The position numbers were made by a program, and so were the translations under genes. From Bacteroidales bacterium (GTDB taxonomy: Bacteria; Bacteroidota; Bacteroidia; Bacteroidales; F082), in NCBI GenBank assembly GCA_016284305.1, contig JAEEON010000075.1, forward strand, positions 82,349 to 146,348: 64,000 nucleotides of DNA, in the 5' to 3' direction. Position 1 is the stretch's first letter. The number at the start of each line of letters is the position of its first letter. Positions 8,692 through 17,865 of the stretch are shown piece after piece. The notes below the pieces were generated by a model. That model did no database searches, was not told where the DNA came from, and was given only the letters and a program-made list of their open reading frames with translations.

Positions 8692-11148
8692 TTAAAACTT
8701 ATACTGCCAACTCACCGTTGGAATAAACGGGAAAATGCAAATTTGCGACAACACCTTTTCTGACTGATAGGTGCCATCAGGATACTGCACGTTATATTCC
8801 CTTGGAATCACTACGAAAGGATTGTTGTGCATCAAGGTATTATAGATGTTGATGCTGAAAATACGTTCGCAATGCTTTTTCTGCTTATGGAAGTTAGCCA
8901 CCAAATCGAGTCGTTGGTAACTGCTAAAGCGATAATTGTTGCGGTTCTCGATATAACCGATAGTAGGTGCATAACTACCCAATCCATGATAATGTTGGAA
9001 GGCCATGGTGGCACAGTTTCCCGTGCTATAAACCCAAGTCGCACCCACATCAATTCGTTTGTTGAACTCATACATCAGCACCACGTTGATATCGTGTCGC
9101 CGGTCATATTTTGCAGGGAACACCTTGCCAAAGTTCAGTTCCTGTCCAGGGCGGTCAAACAGTCGATCGGAATGCGACCAAGTATAGCCGACCCATCCCG
9201 TGAACTTGCCCACGGTTTTTTGGGCAAACAACTCGATGCCATACGACCAGCCATCACCCATGACCACCTTGTCTTGCCAGCCCGTCTGGTCGAGTGTGAA
9301 AAACGAGGCGCCGTCCTTGTATTCCATCACGTTGTTCATCTTCTTGAAATAGCCTTCCACCGAGAACTCGAAATCCTTCCAATTGTAGAAAGCTCCGACG
9401 GCCACCTGATGCGAGTTCATTGGAACGATCCTACCCGTCACTGGCACCCAAAGGTCCGTGGGGAGGCTGATGGCATTGCTCGAAAGCAGGTGGATGTATT
9501 GGCTCATGTATGCATATCCAGCTTTCAGCGACAAGTCCTCCGTCACCAAGGCCCTCAGACTCAAGCGAGGCTGGAGGCTATGATAAGTCTTTTTATCGAC
9601 CGAGAAGGTGGAGTAATGCAAGCCCGTGTTCAGTTTGAAGAAGTTGTTGATGTCCCAGTTGTCCTCGATATACAAATCGTTTTCCAATGCACGGATCTTT
9701 GAGTTATCCATCACAGTATCAAACACAAAGTCACTTGCTCCAGCATCGACACTCGACATATGGATTCCCGTAGCGGTAGGGTTATAGGCATGATAGGTGA
9801 TATTGGCTCCAAACTTCACATCATGATTTTCGTGAGGCTTGTAGTCGAAGTCGGCCTTGGCACTGACATCATAAATACCTGAATGCAGCCCTATCTCCAT
9901 GCTTTCCTTATAGCCATTATAGTTTTCCCCTGATATGGAGTTCTTTGTTTCAGAGGAAAAGCCTGCATTCAGTTTATGACGATATTGCGTGTAGGCACCG
10001 GTGACATTCATAAAGAGGTTGGGGTTGATGACATGGTTCCACCGTAATGCAGCGATACGATTGCCCCAGGCCCAATTGATGTTCAGGTTCTCTTCTCCGT
10101 AGGATTGGTATTCTTCATGATAAGTGTTTTCCTTATACCGCATCTTGGCATAAACCTTGTCGTCGCCCGAATACACGCTCAGGAAAAGACGGTCTTTGTC
10201 GGAGAACTTATGATTGACTTTTAGGTTGAAGTCATAGAAATAATAACCACCGAATGCCCTAGCGTTGTCACCTTCCCGTTTAGCGATATAATTCATGATG
10301 GGAGCGGTAAAGAGGTCGTAATAGGTGCGCCGGAACGAGAAGTTGAAGGAGGTTTTGCCTTTGACAATCGGTCCTTCCACGTTCACTTTGGAAGCAATGA
10401 GGCCGATGCTGAAGTTGCCGTGATAGTCATACATGTCGCCATCCTTCATGCGCACATCGACCACCGACGAGAGGCGGCCACCGAAGCGGGCAGGAAAATT
10501 GCCTTTGTAGAGGGTGACATTCTTGACGGCATCGGAGTTGAAGGCGGAGAAGAAGCCCGCGGCATGATCGACCTTGTATAGCGGGACGCCATCAAGAAGG
10601 ATGAGGTTCTCGTCGGGGCCACCGCCGCGGACGTACATTCCCGCAGAGCCTTCCGTACCCGACTGAACTCCCGGAAGAAGCTGCAAAGCCTTGATAACAT
10701 CGCTCTCGCCAAACAAAGCCGGTATCTTCTTCAGCTGCGTCACAGGCAACTCAATGGCACTCATCTGAGAACCCTTCACATGGTTATCAACAGCCCGAGC
10801 TGTCACCGTAACCTCTGCCAGTTCGTTGGACTGAACCAGCTTCACGTTGATTACCGTATCCTTGACGAGTTCAAATTCAGCCTCATAGGGTTTATAGCCC
10901 ACGAAGGAAGCCCGAAAAGCCACCTTGCCCTCGGCTAGTTTCAACGAGTAAAAGCCAAAATTGTTCGTCACCGAACCCGCCATGGTCTCAGCATTATAAA
11001 TTGAGGCTCCCAAAAGAGTCTCTTGGCTCTTGGCATCAGTCACATAACCACTGATAGTGTGAGTCTTCTTGGCATTTTGAGCGACAAGATGCCCTTGAAG
11101 AAACACAGCGAATGCCAACAACAACGTACAAAGTACAGATCGCATCAT
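8692..11148 (-). CDS. TonB-dependent receptor with N-terminal carboxypeptidase-like regulatory domain
   Basis: HTISGYVTDAKSQETLLGASIYNAETMAGSVTNNFGFYSLKL; plug LPGVQSGTEGSAGMYVRGGGPDENLILLDGVPLY; C-terminal SWQYKF. Confidence 0.95.
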   Translation of the reverse strand: MMRSVLCTLLLAFAVFLQGHLVAQNAKKTHTISGYVTDAKSQETLLGASIYNAETMAGSVTNNFGFYSLKLAEGKVAFRASFVGYKPYEAEFELVKDTVINVKLVQSNELAEVTVTARAVDNHVKGSQMSAIELPVTQLKKIPALFGESDVIKALQLLPGVQSGTEGSAGMYVRGGGPDENLILLDGVPLYKVDHAAGFFSAFNSDAVKNVTLYKGNFPARFGGRLSSVVDVRMKDGDMYDYHGNFSIGLIASKVNVEGPIVKGKTSFNFSFRRTYYDLFTAPIMNYIAKREGDNARAFGGYYFYDFNLKVNHKFSDKDRLFLSVYSGDDKVYAKMRYKENTYHEEYQSYGEENLNINWAWGNRIAALRWNHVINPNLFMNVTGAYTQYRHKLNAGFSSETKNSISGENYNGYKESMEIGLHSGIYDVSAKADFDYKPHENHDVKFGANITYHAYNPTATGIHMSSVDAGASDFVFDTVMDNSKIRALENDLYIEDNWDINNFFKLNTGLHYSTFSVDKKTYHSLQPRLSLRALVTEDLSLKAGYAYMSQYIHLLSSNAISLPTDLWVPVTGRIVPMNSHQVAVGAFYNWKDFEFSVEGYFKKMNNVMEYKDGASFFTLDQTGWQDKVVMGDGWSYGIELFAQKTVGKFTGWVGYTWSHSDRLFDRPGQELNFGKVFPAKYDRRHDINVVLMYEFNKRIDVGATWVYSTGNCATMAFQHYHGLGSYAPTIGYIENRNNYRFSSYQRLDLVANFHKQKKHCERIFSINIYNTLMHNNPFVVIPREYNVQYPDGTYQSEKVLSQICIFPFIPTVSWQYKF

Positions 11149-11221
11149 AAAAACAATTTACGAAATGAACGAACCCAAACAATAATTATTGTTAGATGAA
11201 GGTTCTTACAAAGAAAAAAAC

Positions 11222-11229
11222 TACCTTTG
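11222..11229 (+). promoter_or_regulatory. Bacteroidota -7 element TACCTTTG
   Basis: TAnnTTTG 21 nt upstream of the LptF/LptG-family TTG start. Confidence 0.5.
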
Positions 11230-11249
11230 CATTTCTTGACCATTGAATC

Positions 11250-12692
11250 TTGAAAAAACTATACCGACTCATATTACGATCTTTCTTCGGCACATTCATC
11301 TTCACGTTTTTCATCGTGATTTTTGTGCTGTTGATGCAGTTTTTGTGGGTATATGTCGATGATTTTGTCGGTAAAGGACTGTCTTTCAAGATTATAGGAG
11401 AACTTTTCTTCCACGCCTCCCTTACTTTTGTACCGATGGCTTTACCCTTGGCCATCTTGTTGGCGTCCATCATGTGTTTCGGTGACTTGGGCGAGCATTA
11501 TGAGTTGGTCGCCATGAAAGCCTCCGGGATCTCCATTTGGCAGGTCATGCGCCCTCTGGTCATCTTGTCGGTAATCCTGGCAGGACTGGCCTTTGTCTTC
11601 TCCAACAGCATCAACCCCATCGCCACCTTGAAATTCAAGACGCTGCTCTTTGACGTTCGAAAGCAGAAGATGGCTTTTGACATCAAGGAAGGAGTGTTTT
11701 ACCGTGACATTGAGAATTACGTGATTTATGTGGACCGAAAAGGCGAGGACGGCAGCACCATCTATGGCGTGAAGATCTATGACCACACCAGCCGTGAAGG
11801 CGACAACAAAATCATGGTGGCTGACTCCGGCACCATGGCATTGAGTCCTAACCAACGGACCATCATCTTCACTTTATACAACGGCTTCAACTACACTGAG
11901 GACAACTCCGACAAGCAGACTTTCAAGCAGCGCAGGCCTTTCGACAGGATGTCGTTTAAGGAAGAACAAATCAAGTTCAGCTTAGAGAGCTTTGACTTGA
12001 CTCGTTCGAGCGAAGAGATGTTCAAGTCGTACCAGGCCATGATGAACATCCATCAGCTCAGCACGGCACTCGACTCGTTGGAAGTGCGTTACGACGAACG
12101 TAAAGAGAAGTTCAGCGAGAACTTCAGTCAACGCTTGAGCAACCTCCAAAGCAGGCCCGAGACGTCCGACACCGTGTTGATGCTACAATGGCCACTCATC
12201 GAGCATCTCGACCCCTCGCGGCGTGCTGCGGTGTTGGAGGTCGCTTCTGGCATCTCGCGCAATGCCAAGGAAAACGTCTCGTTCAACAAACAGGACCTTG
12301 GTGCTCAAGACCTGAACATCAAACGTCACAAGAGAGAATGGCACAAGAAGTTCACCTTGAGTTTCGCTTGCATCATCTTCTTCTTCATCGGGGCTCCTTT
12401 GGGGGCCATTATCCGAAAAGGGGGCTTGGGACTTCCAGTGGTGATTTCAGTATTGTTCTTCGTCATTTATTACATCATCTCCACCGTGTCGGAACGCATG
12501 GCCGAGTATGGTGACTTGAATATGTTCTTAGGCGTATGGCTTTCCACCCTGATCATCTTCCCCATCGGCCTTTTCTTGACCATCAAGGCCACCACTGACT
12601 CCGCATTGATGGACAAGGAGAGCTGGGCTAAGGCTTTCCACCAAATCATTCCACGCAAAAAAAAGCATCATGAAGATACTTCTCCTCTGTAA
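11250..12692 (+). CDS. LptF/LptG family permease
   Basis: KKLYRLILRSFFGTFIFTFFIVIFVLLMQFLWVYVDDFVGKG...; TTG start. Confidence 0.93.
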   Translation: MKKLYRLILRSFFGTFIFTFFIVIFVLLMQFLWVYVDDFVGKGLSFKIIGELFFHASLTFVPMALPLAILLASIMCFGDLGEHYELVAMKASGISIWQVMRPLVILSVILAGLAFVFSNSINPIATLKFKTLLFDVRKQKMAFDIKEGVFYRDIENYVIYVDRKGEDGSTIYGVKIYDHTSREGDNKIMVADSGTMALSPNQRTIIFTLYNGFNYTEDNSDKQTFKQRRPFDRMSFKEEQIKFSLESFDLTRSSEEMFKSYQAMMNIHQLSTALDSLEVRYDERKEKFSENFSQRLSNLQSRPETSDTVLMLQWPLIEHLDPSRRAAVLEVASGISRNAKENVSFNKQDLGAQDLNIKRHKREWHKKFTLSFACIIFFFIGAPLGAIIRKGGLGLPVVISVLFFVIYYIISTVSERMAEYGDLNMFLGVWLSTLIIFPIGLFLTIKATTDSALMDKESWAKAFHQIIPRKKKHHEDTSPL

Positions 12693-13887
12693 CAAATCGC
12701 CCTATCCTGCCTTCGAAGGCGGTCCCATGGCCATGAACAGCATCGTCAACGGCCTCCTCGATGCCGGGCATCATGTCAAGATCCTTGCCGTCAACAGCAA
12801 GAAGTACAATGTCAGCATCGACGACATCCCTGAGGACTACCGGCGCAAGACAGGCATCGAGCTCATCGACGTGGACTTGCGCGTCAAACCATTCAAGGCT
12901 TTTACCAACCTGTTCACCAACAAGTCGTACCATGTAGAGCGTTTCATCTCAAAGGAATTCACCAACCGACTCATCGAGGTGCTGCAGAAGGACAATTACG
13001 ACGTGGTTCAGATGGAGACCCTTTTCATGACTCCTTACACAGAGACCATCCGCCAATATTCGAAAGCCCTGATCGTGCTGCGAGCTCACAACGTGGAACA
13101 CTTGATTTGGGAACGCATCGCCAAAGGCACACGTTTCTTCTTGAAGCGCGCCTATATCAAGCACCTGGCACGCACTCTGCGCAACTACGAGTTATCGGCT
13201 ATCGACAAGGTCGATGGCATCGCCGCCATCACCCGTAAGGATGCCGCCTATTTCCGCAAGTACTGCGCCACCACGACCATCGACATCCCATATGGCATCC
13301 ATCCCGAGGAGTTCCATCCCGAATATGAGATCCAAGGCAAGCCACAATTCTATCATATCGGTTCGATGAACTGGATTCCCAACGAAGAAGGCATCCAATG
13401 GTTCATCGAGCAGTGTCTTGACCCCATCGTTGCCAAGGTGCCTGATTTCGTTTTCCATTTGGCGGGGCGCAACATGCCTGAATGGCTCAAAGAACTGAAA
13501 AACCCGCATGTCGATGTCATTGGTGAAGTGGCCGACGCTAAGGAATTTGTCGCCAACCACGACGTAGCCATCGTGCCCTTGCTCTCCGGCAGCGGCATCC
13601 GCATCAAGATCATCGAGTCGATGGCTTTGGGCAAGACCGTCATCACCACCATGGTCGGGGCCGAAGGCATCCTTTACGATGAAGATGTCAACATCATCAT
13701 CGCCGAGAATCCCGCCAAGATGGTGGAAGCCGTGCGTCGCATCAATGAGAACCCCAACCTCGCCGTAGAGATCGGCAAGGCCGCACGCCAGCTCGTCGAA
13801 GAGGTCTATGACAACCGCAAGATCATCAAGCGGCTGTTGATGTTTTATGAGCAGATCAAACCCACCTCGAAAATCTCGTTCGTATGA
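12670..13887 (+). CDS. glycosyltransferase (GT4-like)
   Basis: MKILLLCNKSPYPAFEGGPMAMNSIVNGLLDAGH...IVPLLSGSGIRIKIIESMALGKTVITT. Confidence 0.92.
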   Translation: MKILLLCNKSPYPAFEGGPMAMNSIVNGLLDAGHHVKILAVNSKKYNVSIDDIPEDYRRKTGIELIDVDLRVKPFKAFTNLFTNKSYHVERFISKEFTNRLIEVLQKDNYDVVQMETLFMTPYTETIRQYSKALIVLRAHNVEHLIWERIAKGTRFFLKRAYIKHLARTLRNYELSAIDKVDGIAAITRKDAAYFRKYCATTTIDIPYGIHPEEFHPEYEIQGKPQFYHIGSMNWIPNEEGIQWFIEQCLDPIVAKVPDFVFHLAGRNMPEWLKELKNPHVDVIGEVADAKEFVANHDVAIVPLLSGSGIRIKIIESMALGKTVITTMVGAEGILYDEDVNIIIAENPAKMVEAVRRINENPNLAVEIGKAARQLVEEVYDNRKIIKRLLMFYEQIKPTSKISFV

Positions 13888-15056
13888 AGATCTTTGTCCT
13901 TTTACCCCGCATCCCCTACCCGCTTGAGAAAGGCGACAAGCTTCGGGCCTATAACCAAGTCAAGGAGTTGGCAAAACACAACGAGATCGTGTTATGCGCC
14001 TTAAGCGACAAAAAAGTGGACGAACAAAAGGCATTTCAGGCCCTTCAACCCTATTGCAGCTCCATCAATTTCATCAAAGTCAACAAAGCCCAAATCTTCT
14101 GGGGGTTGATTCGGGCCTTTTTCAAAGGATGGCCTATGCAATGCGGGTATTTTTACAACCGTCATGCCGCACAACGCATCAATGCCCTCATCAACAAGCA
14201 TCAACCCACCATGCTCTTTGGGCAACTGCTGCGCGTGGCCGAATACATCCGTCATAAAGACATTCCCAAAACCATCGACTATCAAGATATTTTCTCCTAC
14301 GGCATGAAACGCCGTGCCGACATCGCCTCATTCATCACGCGCCCCATCTATGCCATGGAATATCGACGACTGAAGCGCTATGAGGCTGCCATCTTCGACG
14401 ACTTTGACGTGAAGACCATCATCAGCGAACCCGACAGGGCGCTCTTCCCTCACGAACGGCGCGAGGAGATTCTCATCATCCCCAATGGTGTCGATCACGA
14501 GTTCTTTCAACCGCGCCAAGCCAAGAAACAATATGACATCGTGTTCACAGGCAATATGAGTTACGCACCCAACGTGAATGCGGTGGAATACCTTGCCAAT
14601 GAGATTCTGCCTCAAGTGTGGAAGGCTTTGCCCGAAGCCAAAATGTACATCGCAGGTGCGACGCCCGACCCGAGGGTGAAGAAATGCGCCTCGGAGCGTC
14701 TCATCGTCAGCGGATGGCTCGATGACATCCGCGATGCCTACGCCCAGAGCCGTGTCTTCATCGCGCCCATGCGCATCGGCACTGGTCTGCAGAACAAACT
14801 ACTGGAGGCCATGTCGATGGGACTTCCCGCCATCACTACCCCTTTGGCTAACGGCTCCCTCGGGGCCAAGCCCGATGAGGAAATTCTCGTCGGAAACACC
14901 GCTGAGGAATTAGCACAACATATCATCACCCTTTTGACCGACCAAGAAAAAGCCGAGCAAATCGCTCAAGCTGGTTTCGAGTTCACAAATCGGGTTTACG
15001 ACTGGGGTAAATCCACAGAAATCCTCGAAAACGCAATGAAAAAACTGATTAACTGA
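13884..15056 (+). CDS. glycosyltransferase (GT4-like, resembling the TIGR03087 group)
   Basis: MKIFVLLPRIPYPLEKGDKLRAYNQVKELAKHNE...FIAPMRIGTGLQNKLLEAMSMGLPAITT; 4-nt overlap with previous GT. Confidence 0.9.
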   Translation: MKIFVLLPRIPYPLEKGDKLRAYNQVKELAKHNEIVLCALSDKKVDEQKAFQALQPYCSSINFIKVNKAQIFWGLIRAFFKGWPMQCGYFYNRHAAQRINALINKHQPTMLFGQLLRVAEYIRHKDIPKTIDYQDIFSYGMKRRADIASFITRPIYAMEYRRLKRYEAAIFDDFDVKTIISEPDRALFPHERREEILIIPNGVDHEFFQPRQAKKQYDIVFTGNMSYAPNVNAVEYLANEILPQVWKALPEAKMYIAGATPDPRVKKCASERLIVSGWLDDIRDAYAQSRVFIAPMRIGTGLQNKLLEAMSMGLPAITTPLANGSLGAKPDEEILVGNTAEELAQHIITLLTDQEKAEQIAQAGFEFTNRVYDWGKSTEILENAMKKLIN

Positions 15057-15081
15057 ACAACTGATTAACTGAACAACTGAT
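15043..15081 (+). repeat. alternating 8-bp repeat (AACTGATT/AACTGAAC; 16-bp period)
   Basis: aactgatt aactgaac aactgatt aactgaac aactgat; first copy encodes the LIN-stop of the upstream GT. Confidence 0.97.
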
Positions 15082-16755
15082 ATGCCCGACGACAAAAAAA
15101 TCATTTTCTCGATGGTAGGCGTAAGCAAGATCATACCGCCTTCGAGACAAATCCTGAAAGACATCTACCTCTCCTTCTTCTATGGCGCCAAGATTGGCAT
15201 CATCGGCCTCAATGGAGCAGGAAAATCCACCCTGCTACGTATCATTGCAGGAAAGGAGAAATCGTATAACGGCGAAGTCGTGTTCTCACCCGGCTACTCC
15301 ATAGGCATGCTCGACCAAGAGCCACAACTCGACGACAACAAGACCGTCCGCGAGGTAGTGGAAGAAGGCGTGCAGGAGATCGTCGATATCCTCAAGGAAT
15401 ACGAGGCGGTGAACAACCAATTTGCCGAACCTGACGCTGATTTCGACAAGCTGATCGCCCGACAGGGTGAACTCACGGAGCTGATTGAACAACACGATGC
15501 CTGGGAGCTCGACAGCAAGCTGGAACGCGCCATGGATGCCCTCAATTGTCCCGAAGGCGACACCCCGGTGAAGAACCTCTCAGGAGGTGAACGACGCCGC
15601 GTGGCCCTTTGCCGATTGTTGCTCCAGGAACCCGACATCCTGCTTTTGGACGAGCCCACCAACCATCTCGATGCCGAGTCCATCCAATGGTTGGAAAGCC
15701 ACCTGCAACAATACAAAGGCACCGTCATCGCCGTCACCCACGACCGTTATTTCCTCGACCATGTGGCTGGCTGGATCCTTGAACTCGACCGCGGAGAAGG
15801 CATTCCTTGGAAAGGCAACTACTCGTCGTGGCTCGACCAAAAGACTGCCCGTCTCGCCATGGAAGAGAAGACTGAGAGCAAACGCCGCAAGACCCTTGAA
15901 CGCGAGCTGGAATGGGTTCGCATGGCCCCGAAAGCCCGTCACGCCAAGGGAAAAGCCCGTCTGGAATCGTATGAGAAGATGCTCAACGAAGACGTGAAAG
16001 AAAAGGAAGAAAAACTTGAAATCTACATCCCCAACGGTGACCGTCTCGGTGCCAAAGTCATTGAGGCACACGACGTTACCAAGGCCTATGGCGACAAACT
16101 GCTGTTTGAGAACCTCAACTTCAGCCTGCCCCAAGGCGGCATCGTGGGCGTCATCGGTCCCAATGGCGCGGGTAAAACCACGCTGTTCCGACTCATCATG
16201 GGCCTAGAGAAACCCGACTCTGGCACCTTCGAAGTCGGTGACACCGTGAAGATCGGCTATGTGGATCAGCAACACGCCGACATCGACCCGGAGAAAACCG
16301 TGTGGGAAGTCATCAGCGGCGGCAACGAACTGATTCAACTGGGCAAACGCAGCATGAACTCGCGTGCCTACGTGTCGCGCTTCAACTTTGGCGGCAATGA
16401 CCAGCAGAAGAAAGCGGGAGTGCTTTCCGGCGGTGAGCGCAACCGCATGCATTTAGCCCTGACTTTGAAACAGGAAGCCAACGTACTCCTCCTCGACGAG
16501 CCCACCAACGACATCGACGTCAACACCTTACGTGCTTTGGAAGAAGGCTTGGAAAACTTTGCAGGTTGCGCTGTCATCATCAGCCACGACCGTTGGTTCC
16601 TTGACCGTGTTGCCACCCATATCCTTGCCTTTGAAGGCAACTCGCAAGTGTATTTCTTCGAAGGAAGCTATTCAGAATACGAAGAAAACAAGATGAAACG
16701 CCTCGGCAATGTGGAACCCAAACGATTTAGATATAAGAAGCTTAAAGAAGATTGA
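15082..16755 (+). CDS. ettA: energy-dependent translational throttle protein EttA (ABC-F ATPase)
   Basis: Two ABC domains ([28 protein letters not shown]), [15 protein letters not shown], arm region. Confidence 0.94.
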   Translation: MPDDKKIIFSMVGVSKIIPPSRQILKDIYLSFFYGAKIGIIGLNGAGKSTLLRIIAGKEKSYNGEVVFSPGYSIGMLDQEPQLDDNKTVREVVEEGVQEIVDILKEYEAVNNQFAEPDADFDKLIARQGELTELIEQHDAWELDSKLERAMDALNCPEGDTPVKNLSGGERRRVALCRLLLQEPDILLLDEPTNHLDAESIQWLESHLQQYKGTVIAVTHDRYFLDHVAGWILELDRGEGIPWKGNYSSWLDQKTARLAMEEKTESKRRKTLERELEWVRMAPKARHAKGKARLESYEKMLNEDVKEKEEKLEIYIPNGDRLGAKVIEAHDVTKAYGDKLLFENLNFSLPQGGIVGVIGPNGAGKTTLFRLIMGLEKPDSGTFEVGDTVKIGYVDQQHADIDPEKTVWEVISGGNELIQLGKRSMNSRAYVSRFNFGGNDQQKKAGVLSGGERNRMHLALTLKQEANVLLLDEPTNDIDVNTLRALEEGLENFAGCAVIISHDRWFLDRVATHILAFEGNSQVYFFEGSYSEYEENKMKRLGNVEPKRFRYKKLKED

Positions 16756-16890
16756 TCTGTTTATATATTTTTTTAACAAAATCCCGCTTTTTGTAAATTT
16801 TTGTTGGATTTGTCACTTTCTTTTGTATTTTTGTGAATGGAAACAATAATAATTCACAATCAACTTAGTAATAACTTTAAAATTTAACAC

Positions 16891-17451
16891 ATGGAACTCA
16901 ACAAAATTCAGGACTGGAATCGTACAACTGATGCGATTTACAAAAACGTAATGCTTTATGTCATTGCCGGTGTTGCCGCTGCAATATTCGGAATGATTCC
17001 GTTGGTGGGCTGGTTAGCCAAGGCTTGCAACCTCGCTGTTGTTGCAGGTTATGTTGCCTTCTACATCCGTCTGAAGGATTTGCAACTTATAGCTGAACCC
17101 AACGATGCTCCTGCTATCCAAAAGCTGTGCCTCGGAGTGCTGCTCTACATCGTCGCCCTTGCCGTGAAGGAAATCCCGGTCGCCGGATGGATCATCAGCC
17201 CCATCGTCATGATTGTGAGCTTTGTGTTCATGCTTTTGGGATACAACGCCCTGAGGCAGTCTGCTACCTTCCCAGGAAAGGAAGGCATGAAGCTTCTGTT
17301 CATCGCTGCCATCCTTGGCGTGGTTGCCTCCGTATTCGCTCTTATCCCGCTCGTGGGTACGATCATCGCAGGTATCCTTGGCATCGTCAACTTCGTCCTC
17401 TTCCTCCTCGGATGGAAGAAAGTTGCCGAACCCATCACCGCAACGGAATAA
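16891..17451 (+). CDS. hypothetical four-helix membrane protein with internal duplication
   Basis: Hydrophobic ORF; GMIPLVGWLAKACNLAVVAGYVAFYI and ALIPLVGTIIAGILGIVNFVLFLL look duplicated. Confidence 0.8.
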   Translation: MELNKIQDWNRTTDAIYKNVMLYVIAGVAAAIFGMIPLVGWLAKACNLAVVAGYVAFYIRLKDLQLIAEPNDAPAIQKLCLGVLLYIVALAVKEIPVAGWIISPIVMIVSFVFMLLGYNALRQSATFPGKEGMKLLFIAAILGVVASVFALIPLVGTIIAGILGIVNFVLFLLGWKKVAEPITATE

Positions 17452-17472
17452 GCCTTACTACTCCTGTTTTTT

Positions 17473-17506
17473 AAAAAAACTCTGGCGACATCGCCAGAGT
17501 TTTTTT
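17473..17506. terminator. bidirectional intrinsic terminator
   Basis: AAAAAAACTCTGGCGA-CA-TCGCCAGAGTTTTTTT, perfect 16-bp arms between convergent genes. Confidence 0.92.
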
Positions 17507-17849
17507 ATTGTCCCTCTAAAGCCTTCACGAACCTTTGGTTCACCGAATCCATGATCCGTTCCAAGACTTCAGGATAATGGGTGTAGTAAACCATGTTCTG
17601 CTCAAGGATGCTATCATTGATGCCGTAATGCTCGAAAAGTTGATCATAATAGGCAGTTTGCAGCTTGGTCACATTCTCCCCCACCGTCTTACGTTGGTTC
17701 AAATCGGATTCTATGAGATAGGAGTCGGTCAACACCTCAATCATCTGTTGCTCCGTCAAGAATGGTTCTGGCTTTTTCACCTTATTGGAACCATCACAAG
17801 CCGACAAGAGTACCACGACAGCGAGGGCTGCCATCCATAATATTCTCAT
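17505..17849 (-). CDS. DUF4296 domain-containing lipoprotein
   Basis: MRILWMAALAVVVLLSACDG..., FLTEQQMIEVLTDSYLIESDL; lipobox favours the internal start at 17849. Confidence 0.8.
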   Translation of the reverse strand: MRILWMAALAVVVLLSACDGSNKVKKPEPFLTEQQMIEVLTDSYLIESDLNQRKTVGENVTKLQTAYYDQLFEHYGINDSILEQNMVYYTHYPEVLERIMDSVNQRFVKALEGQ

Positions 17850-17865
17850 AACCAAATTATTAGAA

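Noticed and set aside
11178-11192. CAATAATTATTG palindrome upstream of the LptF/LptG-family gene
   Set aside because: AT-only-type 12-bp palindrome expected by chance in AT-rich intergenic sequence
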